Shown: positions 7,244 through 15,978, numbered from the stretch's first letter. The stretch: 64,000 nucleotides of DNA from CAMLIZ01 sp036231905 (GCF_036231905.1 NZ_JAZARE010000005.1:310001-374000), one strand, 5' to 3'. The notes: generated by a model from the sequence alone, not told the origin. A program made the numbers and translations.

Positions 7244-10200
7244 TCAGTGGAAATCCCGGCTGCGGGTGCTCAGGCCCTGCAGCAGGTGGGAATGGTCGAC
7301 CAGCCTGCTGGCCACCAGGTGCTGCACGCCCTTGTCGTTCTGCCACACGCCGTAGACCGTCATCACCCTGGCGGCCAGCAGCGGCTTGCGCTGGGTTTCC
7401 ACCACGCGCGGCCAGACGATCACGTTCACCTGGCCGGTCTCGTCCTCCAGCGTGACGAAGATGGTGCCGTTGGCGGTGCCCGGCTGCTGGCGGTGGGTGA
7501 CGATGCCGCTGGCCCGCGCCAGCTGGCCATGGCGGAAGGTCTCGCGCAGCACCACCGCCGGCTCCACCCTGAAGGCCTTGAGCTGCTGGCGCAACAAGGC
7601 CATGGGGTGGGTCTTCAGGGTGAGACCCACGCTGCGGTAGTCGGCCATCGTCTCGTCGAACTGCGCGGGCGCGGCCAGCGTCACGTCGGCCTCATGGGTG
7701 CGGGTTTGCTGCAGCAGCGCGGTGGCACGGGTGTCGATGCCGGCCACATGCCAGGCCGCCTGGTGGCGGTGGCCGGTGAGGCCGTGCAGCGCGTCGGCCT
7801 CGGCCAGCAGGCGCATGTCCTTGGCTGTCAGGGCGGCGCGGCGCGCCAGGTCTTCCGGGTTGTCGAAGGCCCGCTCGGTGCGCGCGGCGACCAGCCGGCG
7901 CGCGGCTTCTTGCGAAAACCCGTTGATTCGCGACAGGCCGAGCCGCACCGGCATGGGCGGCGCGAAGAAGGCATCGCGCACCACGGGCCACTCGCCTTCC
8001 AGCGTGGACTCCCAGTCGCTCACCCGCACGTCCACCGGCCGCACCTCCACGGCGTGTTCGCGCGCATCGCGCACCAGCTGCGCCGGCGCATAAAAACCCA
8101 TGGGCTGGCTGTTGAGCAAGGCAGCGAGGAACACGTCGGGGTGATGGCACTTGAGCCAGGAGCTCACGTAGACCAGCAGCGCGAAGCTGGCCGCATGGCT
8201 TTCGGGGAAGCCGTATTCGCCGAAGCCCTCGATCTGCTTGAAGATGCTTTCGGCGTAGTCGCGCTCGTAGCCCTTGGCCACCATGCGGCCCACCAGCTTC
8301 TCGTGGAAGGGGCCGAGCCCGCCCTTGCGCTTCCAGGCGGCCATGGCGCGGCGCAGCTTGTCGGCCTCGCCGCCGGTGAAGTCGGCGGCCAGCATGGCGA
8401 TCTGCATCACCTGCTCCTGGAAGATGGGCACGCCCAGCGTGCGCTCCAGCGCAGGCCGGATTTCGCTGGTGGGGTAGTCGATCGGCTGGCCCAGGCGCTG
8501 CTTTTCGCGGTTGTTGAGGAACGGATGCACCATGCCGCCCTGGATGGGCCCGGGGCGCACGATGGCCACCTCCACCACCAGGTCGTAGTAGTTGCGCGGC
8601 TGCAGGCGCGGCAGCATGCTCATCTGGGCCCGGCTTTCCACCTGGAACACGCCCACGCTGTCGGCCTTGCACAGCATGTCGTAGGTGGGGCGCGGCTGGC
8701 CTTCGGGCAGCTCGTCCTCGTTGGGAATGTGGTCCATCTCCACCGTGCGGCCGAGCTTGGCGGACAGCAGGTCGAGCGCGCGGCGGATGGCGCTCAGCAT
8801 GCCCAGGGCCAGCACGTCCACCTTCAGCAGGCCCAGGCTTTCCAGGTCGTCCTTGTCCCACTGGATCACGGTGCGGTTGTCCATCGCGCAGTTCTCCACC
8901 GGCACCAGGTGCGAGATGTTCTCGCTGGCGATGACAAAGCCGCCCGGGTGCTGCGACAGGTGGCGCGGCGTGCCGATCAGCTGCAAGGTCAGCTCGATCC
9001 ACAGCTTCACCACCGGCGCATTCGGGTCCAGGCCCGCATCCATCAGGCGCTCATCGGTGATGCGGCGGCCGTCGAACCAGTGCTGGTGCTTGGTGACGAG
9101 CGCGATGCGGTCCTCGTCCAGCCCGAGCGCCTTGCCCACGTCGCGCAGGGCCGAGCGCGGGCGGTAGCAGATGAGCACCGCGGCCAGGGCCGTGCGGTGG
9201 CGGCTGTACTTGCGGTAGATGTACTGGATGACCTCTTCGCGGCGCTGGTGCTCGAAGTCCACGTCGATGTCGGGCGCCTCGTCGCGCTCGGCGCTCACGA
9301 AGCGTTCGAACAGCAAGGTGGCGCGCTCGGGGTTCACCTCCGTCACACCCAGGCAATAGCAGACGGTGGAGTTGGCCGCGCTGCCGCGGCCCTGGCAGAG
9401 GATCTTCTGCGCGCGCGCCCATCGGACGATGTCCTCCACCGTGAGGAAGAAGGCTTCGTAGCGCTTCATCGCGATCAGCGCCAGCTCCTTCTCGATGGTG
9501 TCGATGACCTTCGGCGGCGCACCGTTCGGGTAGCGCTTCGGCAGGCCCTCGTACGTGAGGTGGCGCAGCCAGCTCGTGGGCGTGTGCCCCGGCGGCACCA
9601 GCTCCTGGGGGTAGTCGTACTTCAGCTGATCGAGTGAAAACGCGCAGGCGCCCGCCCAGCGCACGGTGTTGTCCAGCCATTCACGCGCATACAGGTTGGC
9701 CAGCCGGCCACGATGGCGCAGGTGTTGCTCCGCATTGGGCTGCAGCAGCTCGCCGCAATCCGCCACCGTGCGCTTGCAGCGGATGGCGGTCAGCGTGTCC
9801 TGCAGCGGCTTGCGCGAGCGCACGTGCATCAGCACGTCACCCGCGGCCAGGATGGGCAGGCCGGTGTTGGCCTGGACCCGCAGCACCGTGTCGGTCAGCA
9901 CTGCATCGTGCGGCCGGTCCAGCAGCTCCAGCGCCATGCCGGCGCGGTCACCGAACCAGGTTTTCAGCCACAGCGCGTGGGCCAGCACCGTCTCGAAAGG
10001 CTGCGATGCATCGGGCACCAGCAAGGCGCGGCAATCGGGCAGGCCGGCCAGCATGGGCGCGTCGGGCACCTTGCCTTCCACGTCGTCCGGGTGCGCCAGG
10101 TACTCGCCCTTCTTCGCGCGCCGCCGCGCGATGGTGATCCAGTGCGACAGGTTCTGGTAGCCGCGCTTGGACGTGGCCAGCAGCACCAGCCGCGCATGCG

Positions 10201-10453
10201 GCACCGGCGGCTCCTTGTCCTCGCGCGGCGGCAGCGTGAGCCGCATCTCGGCGCCGATGATCAGCGGAAAGCGCTGCTCCTTCGCTTCGTCATGCGCGCG
10301 CACCACGCCCGACAGCGAACACTCGTCGGTGATCGCGATCGCGCTGTAGCCCAGCTGCATGGCGCGCTGCACCAGCTCCTCCGGCCTGGACGCGCCGGTG
10401 AGGAAGCTGAAGTTGCTGCGGCAGTGCAGCTCGGCGTAGGCGGGCAGCGACAT
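7244..10453 (-). CDS. dnaE2: Error-prone DNA polymerase DnaE2 (mutasome polymerase)
   Basis: 1069 residues, full length for DnaE2. It opens with the PHP domain (AELHCRSNFSFLTGAS), contains the polymerase catalytic aspartates in PDIDVDFEH (about residues 396-403) and the third in KVDVLALGML (about 545), and ends with an OB-fold (ASGIVTHRQQPGTANGTIFV). With ImuA and ImuB it performs SOS-induced translesion synthesis. It lacks its own visible LexA box. Its start lies 12 bp downstream of hipA, so it is probably read from the imuA and/or hipB promoters. In most genomes known to me dnaE2 directly follows imuB; here hipBA intervenes. Confidence 0.96.
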   Translation of the reverse strand: MSLPAYAELHCRSNFSFLTGASRPEELVQRAMQLGYSAIAITDECSLSGVVRAHDEAKEQRFPLIIGAEMRLTLPPREDKEPPVPHARLVLLATSKRGYQNLSHWITIARRRAKKGEYLAHPDDVEGKVPDAPMLAGLPDCRALLVPDASQPFETVLAHALWLKTWFGDRAGMALELLDRPHDAVLTDTVLRVQANTGLPILAAGDVLMHVRSRKPLQDTLTAIRCKRTVADCGELLQPNAEQHLRHRGRLANLYAREWLDNTVRWAGACAFSLDQLKYDYPQELVPPGHTPTSWLRHLTYEGLPKRYPNGAPPKVIDTIEKELALIAMKRYEAFFLTVEDIVRWARAQKILCQGRGSAANSTVCYCLGVTEVNPERATLLFERFVSAERDEAPDIDVDFEHQRREEVIQYIYRKYSRHRTALAAVLICYRPRSALRDVGKALGLDEDRIALVTKHQHWFDGRRITDERLMDAGLDPNAPVVKLWIELTLQLIGTPRHLSQHPGGFVIASENISHLVPVENCAMDNRTVIQWDKDDLESLGLLKVDVLALGMLSAIRRALDLLSAKLGRTVEMDHIPNEDELPEGQPRPTYDMLCKADSVGVFQVESRAQMSMLPRLQPRNYYDLVVEVAIVRPGPIQGGMVHPFLNNREKQRLGQPIDYPTSEIRPALERTLGVPIFQEQVMQIAMLAADFTGGEADKLRRAMAAWKRKGGLGPFHEKLVGRMVAKGYERDYAESIFKQIEGFGEYGFPESHAASFALLVYVSSWLKCHHPDVFLAALLNSQPMGFYAPAQLVRDAREHAVEVRPVDVRVSDWESTLEGEWPVVRDAFFAPPMPVRLGLSRINGFSQEAARRLVAARTERAFDNPEDLARRAALTAKDMRLLAEADALHGLTGHRHQAAWHVAGIDTRATALLQQTRTHEADVTLAAPAQFDETMADYRSVGLTLKTHPMALLRQQLKAFRVEPAVVLRETFRHGQLARASGIVTHRQQPGTANGTIFVTLEDETGQVNVIVWPRVVETQRKPLLAARVMTVYGVWQNDKGVQHLVASRLVDHSHLLQGLSTRSRDFH

Positions 10454-10465
10454 GAACGGCGGCCT

Positions 10466-11698
10466 TCAGAACCCCTCTCGCTGCGTGCGCAGGAAGGGCC
10501 GGTCGATCTGTTCGGCCAGCAGGGCGATGTCGCGCCGGGCCACACCCGCTTGCTCGAAATGCCCGGCCCAGCCTTGCACCACGCCACACACGCGCCGCAC
10601 CTCGGCCGCGGCTTCGTCCTTCTTCAGCGCGAACAGGCCGTGCATCGACATCGCGTTGTCCAGCGTCGAATCGGCTTCATCCGTGCCCACCCGCATCTGC
10701 TGGTAGCCCAGCGCCTGGCCTGAGGGCAGCACGTCGAAAGCCGGTGAGAGCTCCCAGTGCTGGTTGGCATGGACCAGCAGCACATGGTTCTTCTCGTGGT
10801 CGTCGGTGTTGTCGATCAGGATGTTGAACACCATGCGGCGAAACAGCTCGCGCATCTGCTGCACGTTGACACCGCCTTCAGCCACGCCGCGGCGGCGCAG
10901 CAGCTGTGCGAGTTCCGGATACCCCAGGCGTTCACCAGCGGCCTTGAGCGCCACGCTAGCCGACAAGGCGTGGATGCGCCGCCCACCCTGGCGGTCGAAG
11001 CGCTTGACCGCCACCGCATGGCCATCGGCCAGGCGCAGCGGCCGGGTGATGGCGCTGCGGATGCCGGCCGTGGCCGCCAGCGTCATGGACGCATGCTCGA
11101 TCAGCGGGGAATCGACCGCGTCGCCGTCGGAGAACTTCACCACCCACTGTTCGCCGTCAACCTCGATCAAGGCCTTGGGCCGCGCGCCGCCCATGGTGAC
11201 ACCGGGCGACACCAGCCGCTTCTGCGCTTCGGGCACCGGCTCGTTGTCGAGCACCTTGCGCACCAGCTCGTGGATGGCCTCGGTGTCGGCCAGCGTGGGC
11301 AAGGGCCCGAACCGACGCGGCGCGTATTGCTCGCCCGAAGTGGAGACCCCCAGTGCGCCAAAGCGTTCGTCGCCGGCGAAATACAGGAACTCCATCAACG
11401 ACAGGCGCGGCGGCTTGTCGAGAAAGCGGATCAGGCGCTCGCCCCAGCGGTCGGGCCGGGCGTCGTCCACCGCGCCGGCGGCACTGTCCCGCTCTTGCGG
11501 CAGGAATTCGCCGCTCACCAGCGGCAGGTCCTCGCTCAGGGCAAAACCCTGGCGCAGCCAGGTGTCGCTGTAGCGCAGCGACACGCCGCGCAGCGAGCGC
11601 ACCATCTGCAGCTCGCCCACCAGCACCGGCTGCTCGGGTTGTTGCAGCAGCCAGAGGAAGAGCGTGTCGCGAGGCTGGTAGGCAGCGAGGCCGTTCAC
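10466..11698 (-). CDS. hipA: HipA-family serine/threonine kinase toxin
   Basis: 410 residues from GTG 11698, which overlaps the hipB stop by 4 nt (GTGA). An N-terminal HipA subdomain (WLRQGFALSEDLPL, FGALGVSTSG) precedes the kinase core: ATP loop GVTMGGARPKALIEVDG with lysine VVKFSDGD, catalytic loop NILIDNTDDHEKNHVLL (about residues 293-309) and metal site SPAFDVLPS. All key residues are present, so it should be active. HipA of E. coli phosphorylates glutamyl-tRNA synthetase and causes persistence; the substrate here is unknown. Its 3' end is only 12 bp from dnaE2, physically joining a growth-arrest toxin to the mutagenic polymerase. Confidence 0.92.
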   Translation of the reverse strand: MNGLAAYQPRDTLFLWLLQQPEQPVLVGELQMVRSLRGVSLRYSDTWLRQGFALSEDLPLVSGEFLPQERDSAAGAVDDARPDRWGERLIRFLDKPPRLSLMEFLYFAGDERFGALGVSTSGEQYAPRRFGPLPTLADTEAIHELVRKVLDNEPVPEAQKRLVSPGVTMGGARPKALIEVDGEQWVVKFSDGDAVDSPLIEHASMTLAATAGIRSAITRPLRLADGHAVAVKRFDRQGGRRIHALSASVALKAAGERLGYPELAQLLRRRGVAEGGVNVQQMRELFRRMVFNILIDNTDDHEKNHVLLVHANQHWELSPAFDVLPSGQALGYQQMRVGTDEADSTLDNAMSMHGLFALKKDEAAAEVRRVCGVVQGWAGHFEQAGVARRDIALLAEQIDRPFLRTQREGF

Positions 11699-12033
11699 GT
11701 GCTGCCCTCCTTGCGCCGCACGGCGCGCCGGCGCATGGCTTCCCGCACGTCGAGCTCCAGCGCACCCCGGTCCTTCTCGGGATCGGCCAGGTCCGGCAAG
11801 GCCGGCGCACGGCCCATCATCCACAAGGCCGTGGCCAGGATGCCGATGCTCACGCCGGGATCCCCCTGCTCCAGGCGGATCAGCGTAGGCACCGAGACGC
11901 CCAGGCGCTGGGCCCACACACGCTGCGATTCCTTGCGGCGGATGCGGGCGATGGCGAGGTGGTCACCCAAGCGGCGCAAGGCTTCAGCAGCGGCCGGCGG
12001 CAGGGTGGACAGGGCTTCGGAGGGTTTTGGCAT
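11695..12033 (-). CDS. hipB: HipB-like Xre-family antitoxin
   Basis: 112 residues from ATG 12033. A compact Cro/C1-type helix-turn-helix spans about residues 22-75 (IARIRRKESQRVWAQRLGV then VPTLIRLEQGDPGVSIG), followed by a charged C-terminal tail (ELDVREAMRRRAVRRKEG) likely to contact HipA. As in other hipBA modules it should neutralise HipA and repress its own promoter. No Shine-Dalgarno precedes the ATG; the promoter elements immediately upstream would give a leaderless or nearly leaderless mRNA. The gap to imuB is 47 bp. Confidence 0.9.
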   Translation of the reverse strand: MPKPSEALSTLPPAAAEALRRLGDHLAIARIRRKESQRVWAQRLGVSVPTLIRLEQGDPGVSIGILATALWMMGRAPALPDLADPEKDRGALELDVREAMRRRAVRRKEGST

Positions 12034-12039
12034 TACATA

Positions 12040-12068
12040 GATATAGTTTTTTATGCCAGTTTGGTCAA
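12040..12068 (-). promoter_or_regulatory. Sigma-70-like promoter of hipBA
   Basis: On the minus strand TTGACC (12068-12063), a 17-nt spacer and TATATC (12045-12040) match the -35/-10 consensus well. Only 6 nt separate the -10 box from the hipB ATG, placing the predicted transcription start at or near the A of the ATG. An outer imperfect dyad, GGCAT...ATGCC, spans the -10 and the start codon and could be the HipB operator. Confidence 0.6.
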
Positions 12069-12080
12069 GTTTATTTAAGT

Positions 12081-13619
12081 TCAACCAAACCTCCCCTGCA
12101 GGTACCAGCCGGAGCCCGCATCGTCGTCGTCCAGCGCTGTGGGCAGGCGGTCGCGGTAGATCCAGACCAGCGCGCCGTCGGGCCCCGCGGCGATGAAGTA
12201 GTCCCGCTGCGCCAGTGCGCCGTCCCACCAGCCGGTTTCTATGCGCTCGGGGCCGCTCAGCAACTGCAGCGGCTGGCCGTCGAGCAGGGGCTTGAACTGG
12301 CGTTCGGGCAGGGGCTCCGGCTCAGGTAGCAACCACACCGGCCGGCTGATGTGAGCCCGCAGGTCCGCGGCGGCGATGCTCCTCCCCAGACAACCGCTTT
12401 CAGTGGGCGTCGGCTGCATGGGAGCGAGCACGCCGCTGCACTCGGGCCGGTGGTCTGACTTCAACCTCAGCTGCTGCACCTGCTCGCGCCCCAGCCGGGC
12501 CTGCAGGCGCTCGATCAGGCGGGTGAAGCCTTCGCGCTCGCTGCGCGGCGTGGGAAAGAGTTCGTTGTTGGGTGGCGCACCTTTCACCACCTGGCTGCAG
12601 TGCAGGCTCAGCTCCAGGGTGGGCGCGGCCAGCACGGCATTCGCCAGGCGTTCGCGCAGCAGCAGTTGCAGGTGCTCAGCGTCGGCCGAGGGTTCGGCCA
12701 GGGCCACTTCCAGGGTGCTTTGCTCCGCCACCGAGCGGCCTTCGCGATGGCGCGGCTCATGGTGCATGCGCAGCAGGAAGCGCCCCACCCGCGCATGCTG
12801 GGCCTGGGCCCAGGCCACCAGGCGGCGCAGCAGCACGGCGGCGCCATACAGCACCTGCTCGGTGGTGTCGGCGCGGGCAAACAGCTCCAGCCGGCTGTCG
12901 AACACCGGCGGCAGGCTGATCCAGGCGCTGGGCTGCGGCTGCAGGCCGTAGGCGCGGTCCAGGTCCTGCAGCAGGCCGGGGCTGAAGCGCCGCGCCACGC
13001 CGGAGCGCGGCAGGCTGCGCAGGTCGCCCAGGGTGTGCAGGCCCATGCCCTGCAGCGCCTCCCAGTGTTCGCGCCCCGGCCCCAGCAGCCACACCGGCAC
13101 ACCATCGAGCCGCTGGGCCAGGGCCTTCAGGTCGGTGGTGTGGCGGCCGAATTCGAAACCGGCCTGCCAGCGCGCCAGCAGCAGCGCGCCCAGCGCCGTG
13201 GGCGCGGTAGCCACCTGCAGCGCATGGCCCAGCGGCTGCAGCGCGGCCTTCAGGCGCTGCAGCAGGCGCTGCAGCCCGCCGAAATAACGCAGGCTGGCCT
13301 GCACCTCCAGCAGCACCCCATGCCCGTCCTCCTGCAGGGCCACCGACGGCGTGAACGCCAGGGCGGCATGGCCGGCGGCCTGCAGCTCGAGGGCGTCGCG
13401 CAGGGGGTCGGCTTCACCCAGCACCAGCGTGGGCGCCAGGGCGAGCGCGGTGGCGCGCTTGTGGCCGGGTTTGATGCCGGCGCCGGCCGCCTTGGCGTCC
13501 AAGGTGGCGATGCGGTGATCGGCCAGCAGGGCGAGCGGCTGGCCTTGCTGTTCAGCGCCCAGCGTGCTGGCAAAGGATTCCAGCGACAGCAGGGGCAGGT
13601 GAACGGCGATCCAGAGCAT
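12081..13619 (-). CDS. imuB: ImuB, catalytically inactive Y-family polymerase-like mutasome subunit
   Basis: 512 residues. Y-family fold, but the N-terminus MLWIAVHLPLLSLESF lacks the metal-binding aspartate of active Y polymerases (normally DMDAFF-like), as is characteristic of ImuB. Later landmarks are the polymerase-like GLQRLLQRLKAAL region, the helix-hairpin stretch MGLHTLGDLRSLPRSGVARRF, and the C-terminal GPERIETGWWDG. ImuB bridges the beta clamp, ImuA/RecA and DnaE2 during damage-induced mutagenesis. It lies 18 bp after imuA and is followed by hipB rather than dnaE2. Confidence 0.94.
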   Translation of the reverse strand: MLWIAVHLPLLSLESFASTLGAEQQGQPLALLADHRIATLDAKAAGAGIKPGHKRATALALAPTLVLGEADPLRDALELQAAGHAALAFTPSVALQEDGHGVLLEVQASLRYFGGLQRLLQRLKAALQPLGHALQVATAPTALGALLLARWQAGFEFGRHTTDLKALAQRLDGVPVWLLGPGREHWEALQGMGLHTLGDLRSLPRSGVARRFSPGLLQDLDRAYGLQPQPSAWISLPPVFDSRLELFARADTTEQVLYGAAVLLRRLVAWAQAQHARVGRFLLRMHHEPRHREGRSVAEQSTLEVALAEPSADAEHLQLLLRERLANAVLAAPTLELSLHCSQVVKGAPPNNELFPTPRSEREGFTRLIERLQARLGREQVQQLRLKSDHRPECSGVLAPMQPTPTESGCLGRSIAAADLRAHISRPVWLLPEPEPLPERQFKPLLDGQPLQLLSGPERIETGWWDGALAQRDYFIAAGPDGALVWIYRDRLPTALDDDDAGSGWYLQGRFG

Positions 13620-13637
13620 GGGGGGCGCGCATGGGCG

Positions 13638-14456
13638 TCACAGGCGGGCCAGCGAGGGTGCGGGCATGTGCGGCGTGGTGTGCTCCACGGCCTGCTGCGG
13701 ATCGGCGGGCGGCTGGGCCTGGCGCTGCAGCACCTCGGGCAGCACCGGCGCCAGCGCCAGCTGCAGCGGCTGCAGCAGGGTGGGCCCCCGGCGCTTGAGC
13801 ACCCGCACGGCCAGCTGGTCGGGGGCCGACGGGCTGAGCTGCAGACGCAGCGGCGCAGCGCTGGCCCGGCTTTGCGCGCTGGCATCCCGCAGCACGAAGG
13901 CCGGGCCGTCATGCTGGTGGGCGGCCAGCTGCAGGCGGCGCATCACGTCAGCCCGCAGGCGCGCCGGCAGCCAGGCCAGCACCGCGCCCACATGGCCGCT
14001 CTTGAGCGCCTGCTCCAGCGCCCACAGCACGTCGGCATTGGGCAGCAGCTCGCGCGCGGCCCCGCGCACGCCGGCGCGGCCCTGCACGATGACCAGCTGC
14101 TGCACCGCAATGCCCAGCTGGGCCCAGCCCGGTGCGCACAGGCAGGCCGGCGGGTCGAACAGCATCACCACCCGGCCGGCGGCGGCCACCTGGCGCAAGG
14201 CCGGGGCCAGCAGCCGCAGCTCGCCGATGCCGGCATGCGGCAGCAGCAGCTCGCTCAAGGCGCGGCGCGGCCAGCCGCCACCCGGCAGCTCCAGGTCCAG
14301 CGCGGGGAAGCCGCTGGGCACGGTGTCATCGCGCCCGCGACCCAGCTGGTGGGCCCGCCACAGCGTGGGGTGGATAGCCTCCGGCGCCAGGCGCGACCGC
14401 CCTGCCGCCGGGGGCGCCGGCGGGGCGACGGGAGCAGCAGCAGGCGGGAACAGCAT
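13638..14456 (-). CDS. imuA: ImuA, RecA/SulA-like mutasome protein
   Basis: 272 residues. After a proline/alanine-rich leader come LWRAHQLG and the RecA-like entry GFPALDLELPGGGWPRRAL, then LLAPALRQVAAAGRVVMLFD. A degenerate or absent Walker A is typical for ImuA. It acts with ImuB and DnaE2 in SOS translesion synthesis. The ATG at 14456 is 7 bp from a palindromic LexA box, and the likely -10 element ends 6 nt before the ATG. First gene of an apparent five-gene run imuA-imuB-hipB-hipA-dnaE2. Confidence 0.92.
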   Translation of the reverse strand: MLFPPAAAPVAPPAPPAAGRSRLAPEAIHPTLWRAHQLGRGRDDTVPSGFPALDLELPGGGWPRRALSELLLPHAGIGELRLLAPALRQVAAAGRVVMLFDPPACLCAPGWAQLGIAVQQLVIVQGRAGVRGAARELLPNADVLWALEQALKSGHVGAVLAWLPARLRADVMRRLQLAAHQHDGPAFVLRDASAQSRASAAPLRLQLSPSAPDQLAVRVLKRRGPTLLQPLQLALAPVLPEVLQRQAQPPADPQQAVEHTTPHMPAPSLARL

Positions 14457-14462
14457 GCGCCA

Positions 14463-14491
14463 ACTGTATGTTCATACAGGTGTTCATGCAA
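14463..14491 (-). promoter_or_regulatory. imuA promoter with overlapping LexA (SOS) box
   Basis: A 16-bp palindrome CTGTATGTTCATACAG (14464-14479) matches the LexA consensus CTGT-N8-ACAG. On the minus strand it overlaps a -10-like TACAGT (14468-14463), 17 nt from a -35-like TTGCAT (14491-14486). LexA binding would block RNA polymerase, so the operon should be SOS-inducible. The -10 box ends 6 nt from the ATG, suggesting a leaderless transcript. Confidence 0.85.
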
Positions 14492-14503
14492 GTCGATTGA
14501 TTG

Positions 14504-14521
14504 CCAAAAGCAACCTTTTGG
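14504..14521. promoter_or_regulatory. MarR-type palindromic operator
   Basis: Perfect inverted repeat CCAAAAG-CAAC-CTTTTGG, 33 bp ahead of the MarR-GNAT start. Size and symmetry match typical MarR-dimer sites, so autoregulation is likely. It lies 25 bp from the LexA box, so both divergent promoters share a very short control region. Confidence 0.6.
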
Positions 14522-14554
14522 GCCCAGAATCATCGCTTCCAGCCAAGGAATGCC

Positions 14555-15595
14555 ATGTCCACCGCCCTGCCCCCCAGCAGCCTGTCCAGCCTGCCCGCGC
14601 CAGCCAGCCTGCCCACCCTCATCGCCCAGCGCGCCGTGCGGCTGCGCGCCTTCAACCGCTTCTACACCCGGCGCATCGGCGTGCTGCAGGAGCGCCTGTT
14701 GCACAGCGATTTCAGCCTGCCGGAGTGCCGCGTGCTGTGGGAGCTGGCGCACCACGACGGCGTGACGGCCGCCACCCTGGCGCGCGACCTGGACCTGGAC
14801 CCCGGCTACCTGAGCCGGCTGCTGCGCTCGCTGAAGGAGCGCGGGCTGATCGACAGCCAGCGCGCCCCGGACGATGCGCGCCAGGCCCTGCTGCACCTCA
14901 CCCCGACCGGGCGCGACGCCTTTGCGCCGCTGAACGAGCGCTCGCAGCAGGAATCCACCGCCCTGCTCGCCCGCCTGCCCGATGCCCAGCAGCAGCAATT
15001 GATGCAGGCCCTGCAGACGGTGGAAGAACTGCTCGGCGCAGGCGCGGCCCTTCCGCCCACCCCGGTGGTGCTGCGGCCGCACCGCCCCGGCGACATCGGC
15101 TGGCTGATCTCGCGCCACGGCGCGCTCTATGCCAGCGAATACGGCCTGGACGGCCGCTTCGAAGCCCTGGTGGCGCACATCGCCGGGCGCTTCCTCGAGC
15201 AGTTCGACCCGGCGCGCGAAGCCTGCTGGATCGCCGACCGGGCCGGCGAGCCGCTGGGCTGCGTGTGCCTGGTGCAGGCGCGCGACGAGGCCACCGGCCA
15301 GCCGGAGCCCGGCACCGCCCAGCTGCGCCTGCTGCTGGTGGAGCCCGCCGCCCGCGGCCTGGGGCTGGGTGCGCGCCTGGTGGCCGAATGCGAACGGTTT
15401 GCCCGCCAGGCCGGCTACCAGCGCATCCGCCTGTGGACCCAGAGCGACCTGCAGGCCGCACGCGCCATCTACCGCAAGGCCGGCTACCGGCTGGTGAGCA
15501 CCGAGACGCACCGCAGCTTCGGCCCGGAGCAGGTGGCGGAGAACTGGGAGCTGGAGTTGGAGGAGGACGGCGAGGCGCAGAATCGCGCGCCATGA
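14555..15595 (+). CDS. MarR regulator fused to GNAT acetyltransferase
   Basis: 346 residues from ATG 14555, with AAGGA 6 nt upstream. Residues 20-160 are a MarR winged helix (FSLPECRVLWELAHHDGV, DLDPGYLSRLLRSLKERGL). From about 170 (VVLRPHRPGDIGWLISRHGA) to the end it is a GNAT fold with the acetyl-CoA loop AARGLGLGARLVAECERFA and AGYRLVSTETH. Such MarR-GNAT fusions are known in bacteria; the acetyl acceptor is unknown. The stop overlaps the ychJ start by 4 nt, so the two are translationally coupled. Divergent from imuA. Confidence 0.9.
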   Translation: MSTALPPSSLSSLPAPASLPTLIAQRAVRLRAFNRFYTRRIGVLQERLLHSDFSLPECRVLWELAHHDGVTAATLARDLDLDPGYLSRLLRSLKERGLIDSQRAPDDARQALLHLTPTGRDAFAPLNERSQQESTALLARLPDAQQQQLMQALQTVEELLGAGAALPPTPVVLRPHRPGDIGWLISRHGALYASEYGLDGRFEALVAHIAGRFLEQFDPAREACWIADRAGEPLGCVCLVQARDEATGQPEPGTAQLRLLLVEPAARGLGLGARLVAECERFARQAGYQRIRLWTQSDLQAARAIYRKAGYRLVSTETHRSFGPEQVAENWELELEEDGEAQNRAP

Positions 15596-15978
15596 ATTCG
15601 CCCTCCGGTGCCACTTGCCCCTGCGGCACCAACCTCCCCTACGCCGCCTGCTGCGGCCGCTGGCATGGCGGCACGCCCGCACCGGATGCGCAAGCGCTCA
15701 TGCGTTCGCGCTACAGCGCCTTCGTGCTCGGCCTCACCGACTACCTGCTGGCCACCTGGCACCCGGGCACGCGCCCGGCCACGATCGCGCCCAACGAGCC
15801 CGGGCTGCAGTGGCTGGGCCTGCAGGTCAAGCGCCACACGCCGATCGACGCGGATCACGCCGAAGTGGAATTCGTCGCGCGCAGCAAGCTCGGTGGCCGC
15901 GCGCACCGGCTGCATGAGCTGAGCCGCTTCGTGCGCGAGGACGGCCGCTGGTACTACGTGGACGGCGATCTGCGTTGA
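15592..15978 (+). CDS. ychJ: YchJ-family SEC-C motif protein
   Basis: 128 residues. N-terminal zinc-binding SEC-C type motif CPCGTNLPYAACCGRWH, then the family signature ALMRSRYSAFVLGLTDYLLA and C-terminal VEFVARSKLGGRAHRLHE with WYYVDGD. YchJ proteins (UPF0225) are of unknown function with an NTF2-like fold. Overlaps the MarR-GNAT stop (ATGA) and is convergent with the second MocR gene. Confidence 0.88.
   Translation: MNSPSGATCPCGTNLPYAACCGRWHGGTPAPDAQALMRSRYSAFVLGLTDYLLATWHPGTRPATIAPNEPGLQWLGLQVKRHTPIDADHAEVEFVARSKLGGRAHRLHELSRFVREDGRWYYVDGDLR

Noticed and set aside
7247..9637. 796-residue plus-strand open frame
   Set aside because: Antisense shadow of dnaE2 produced by high GC; histidine/glutamine/valine-rich translation without domains.
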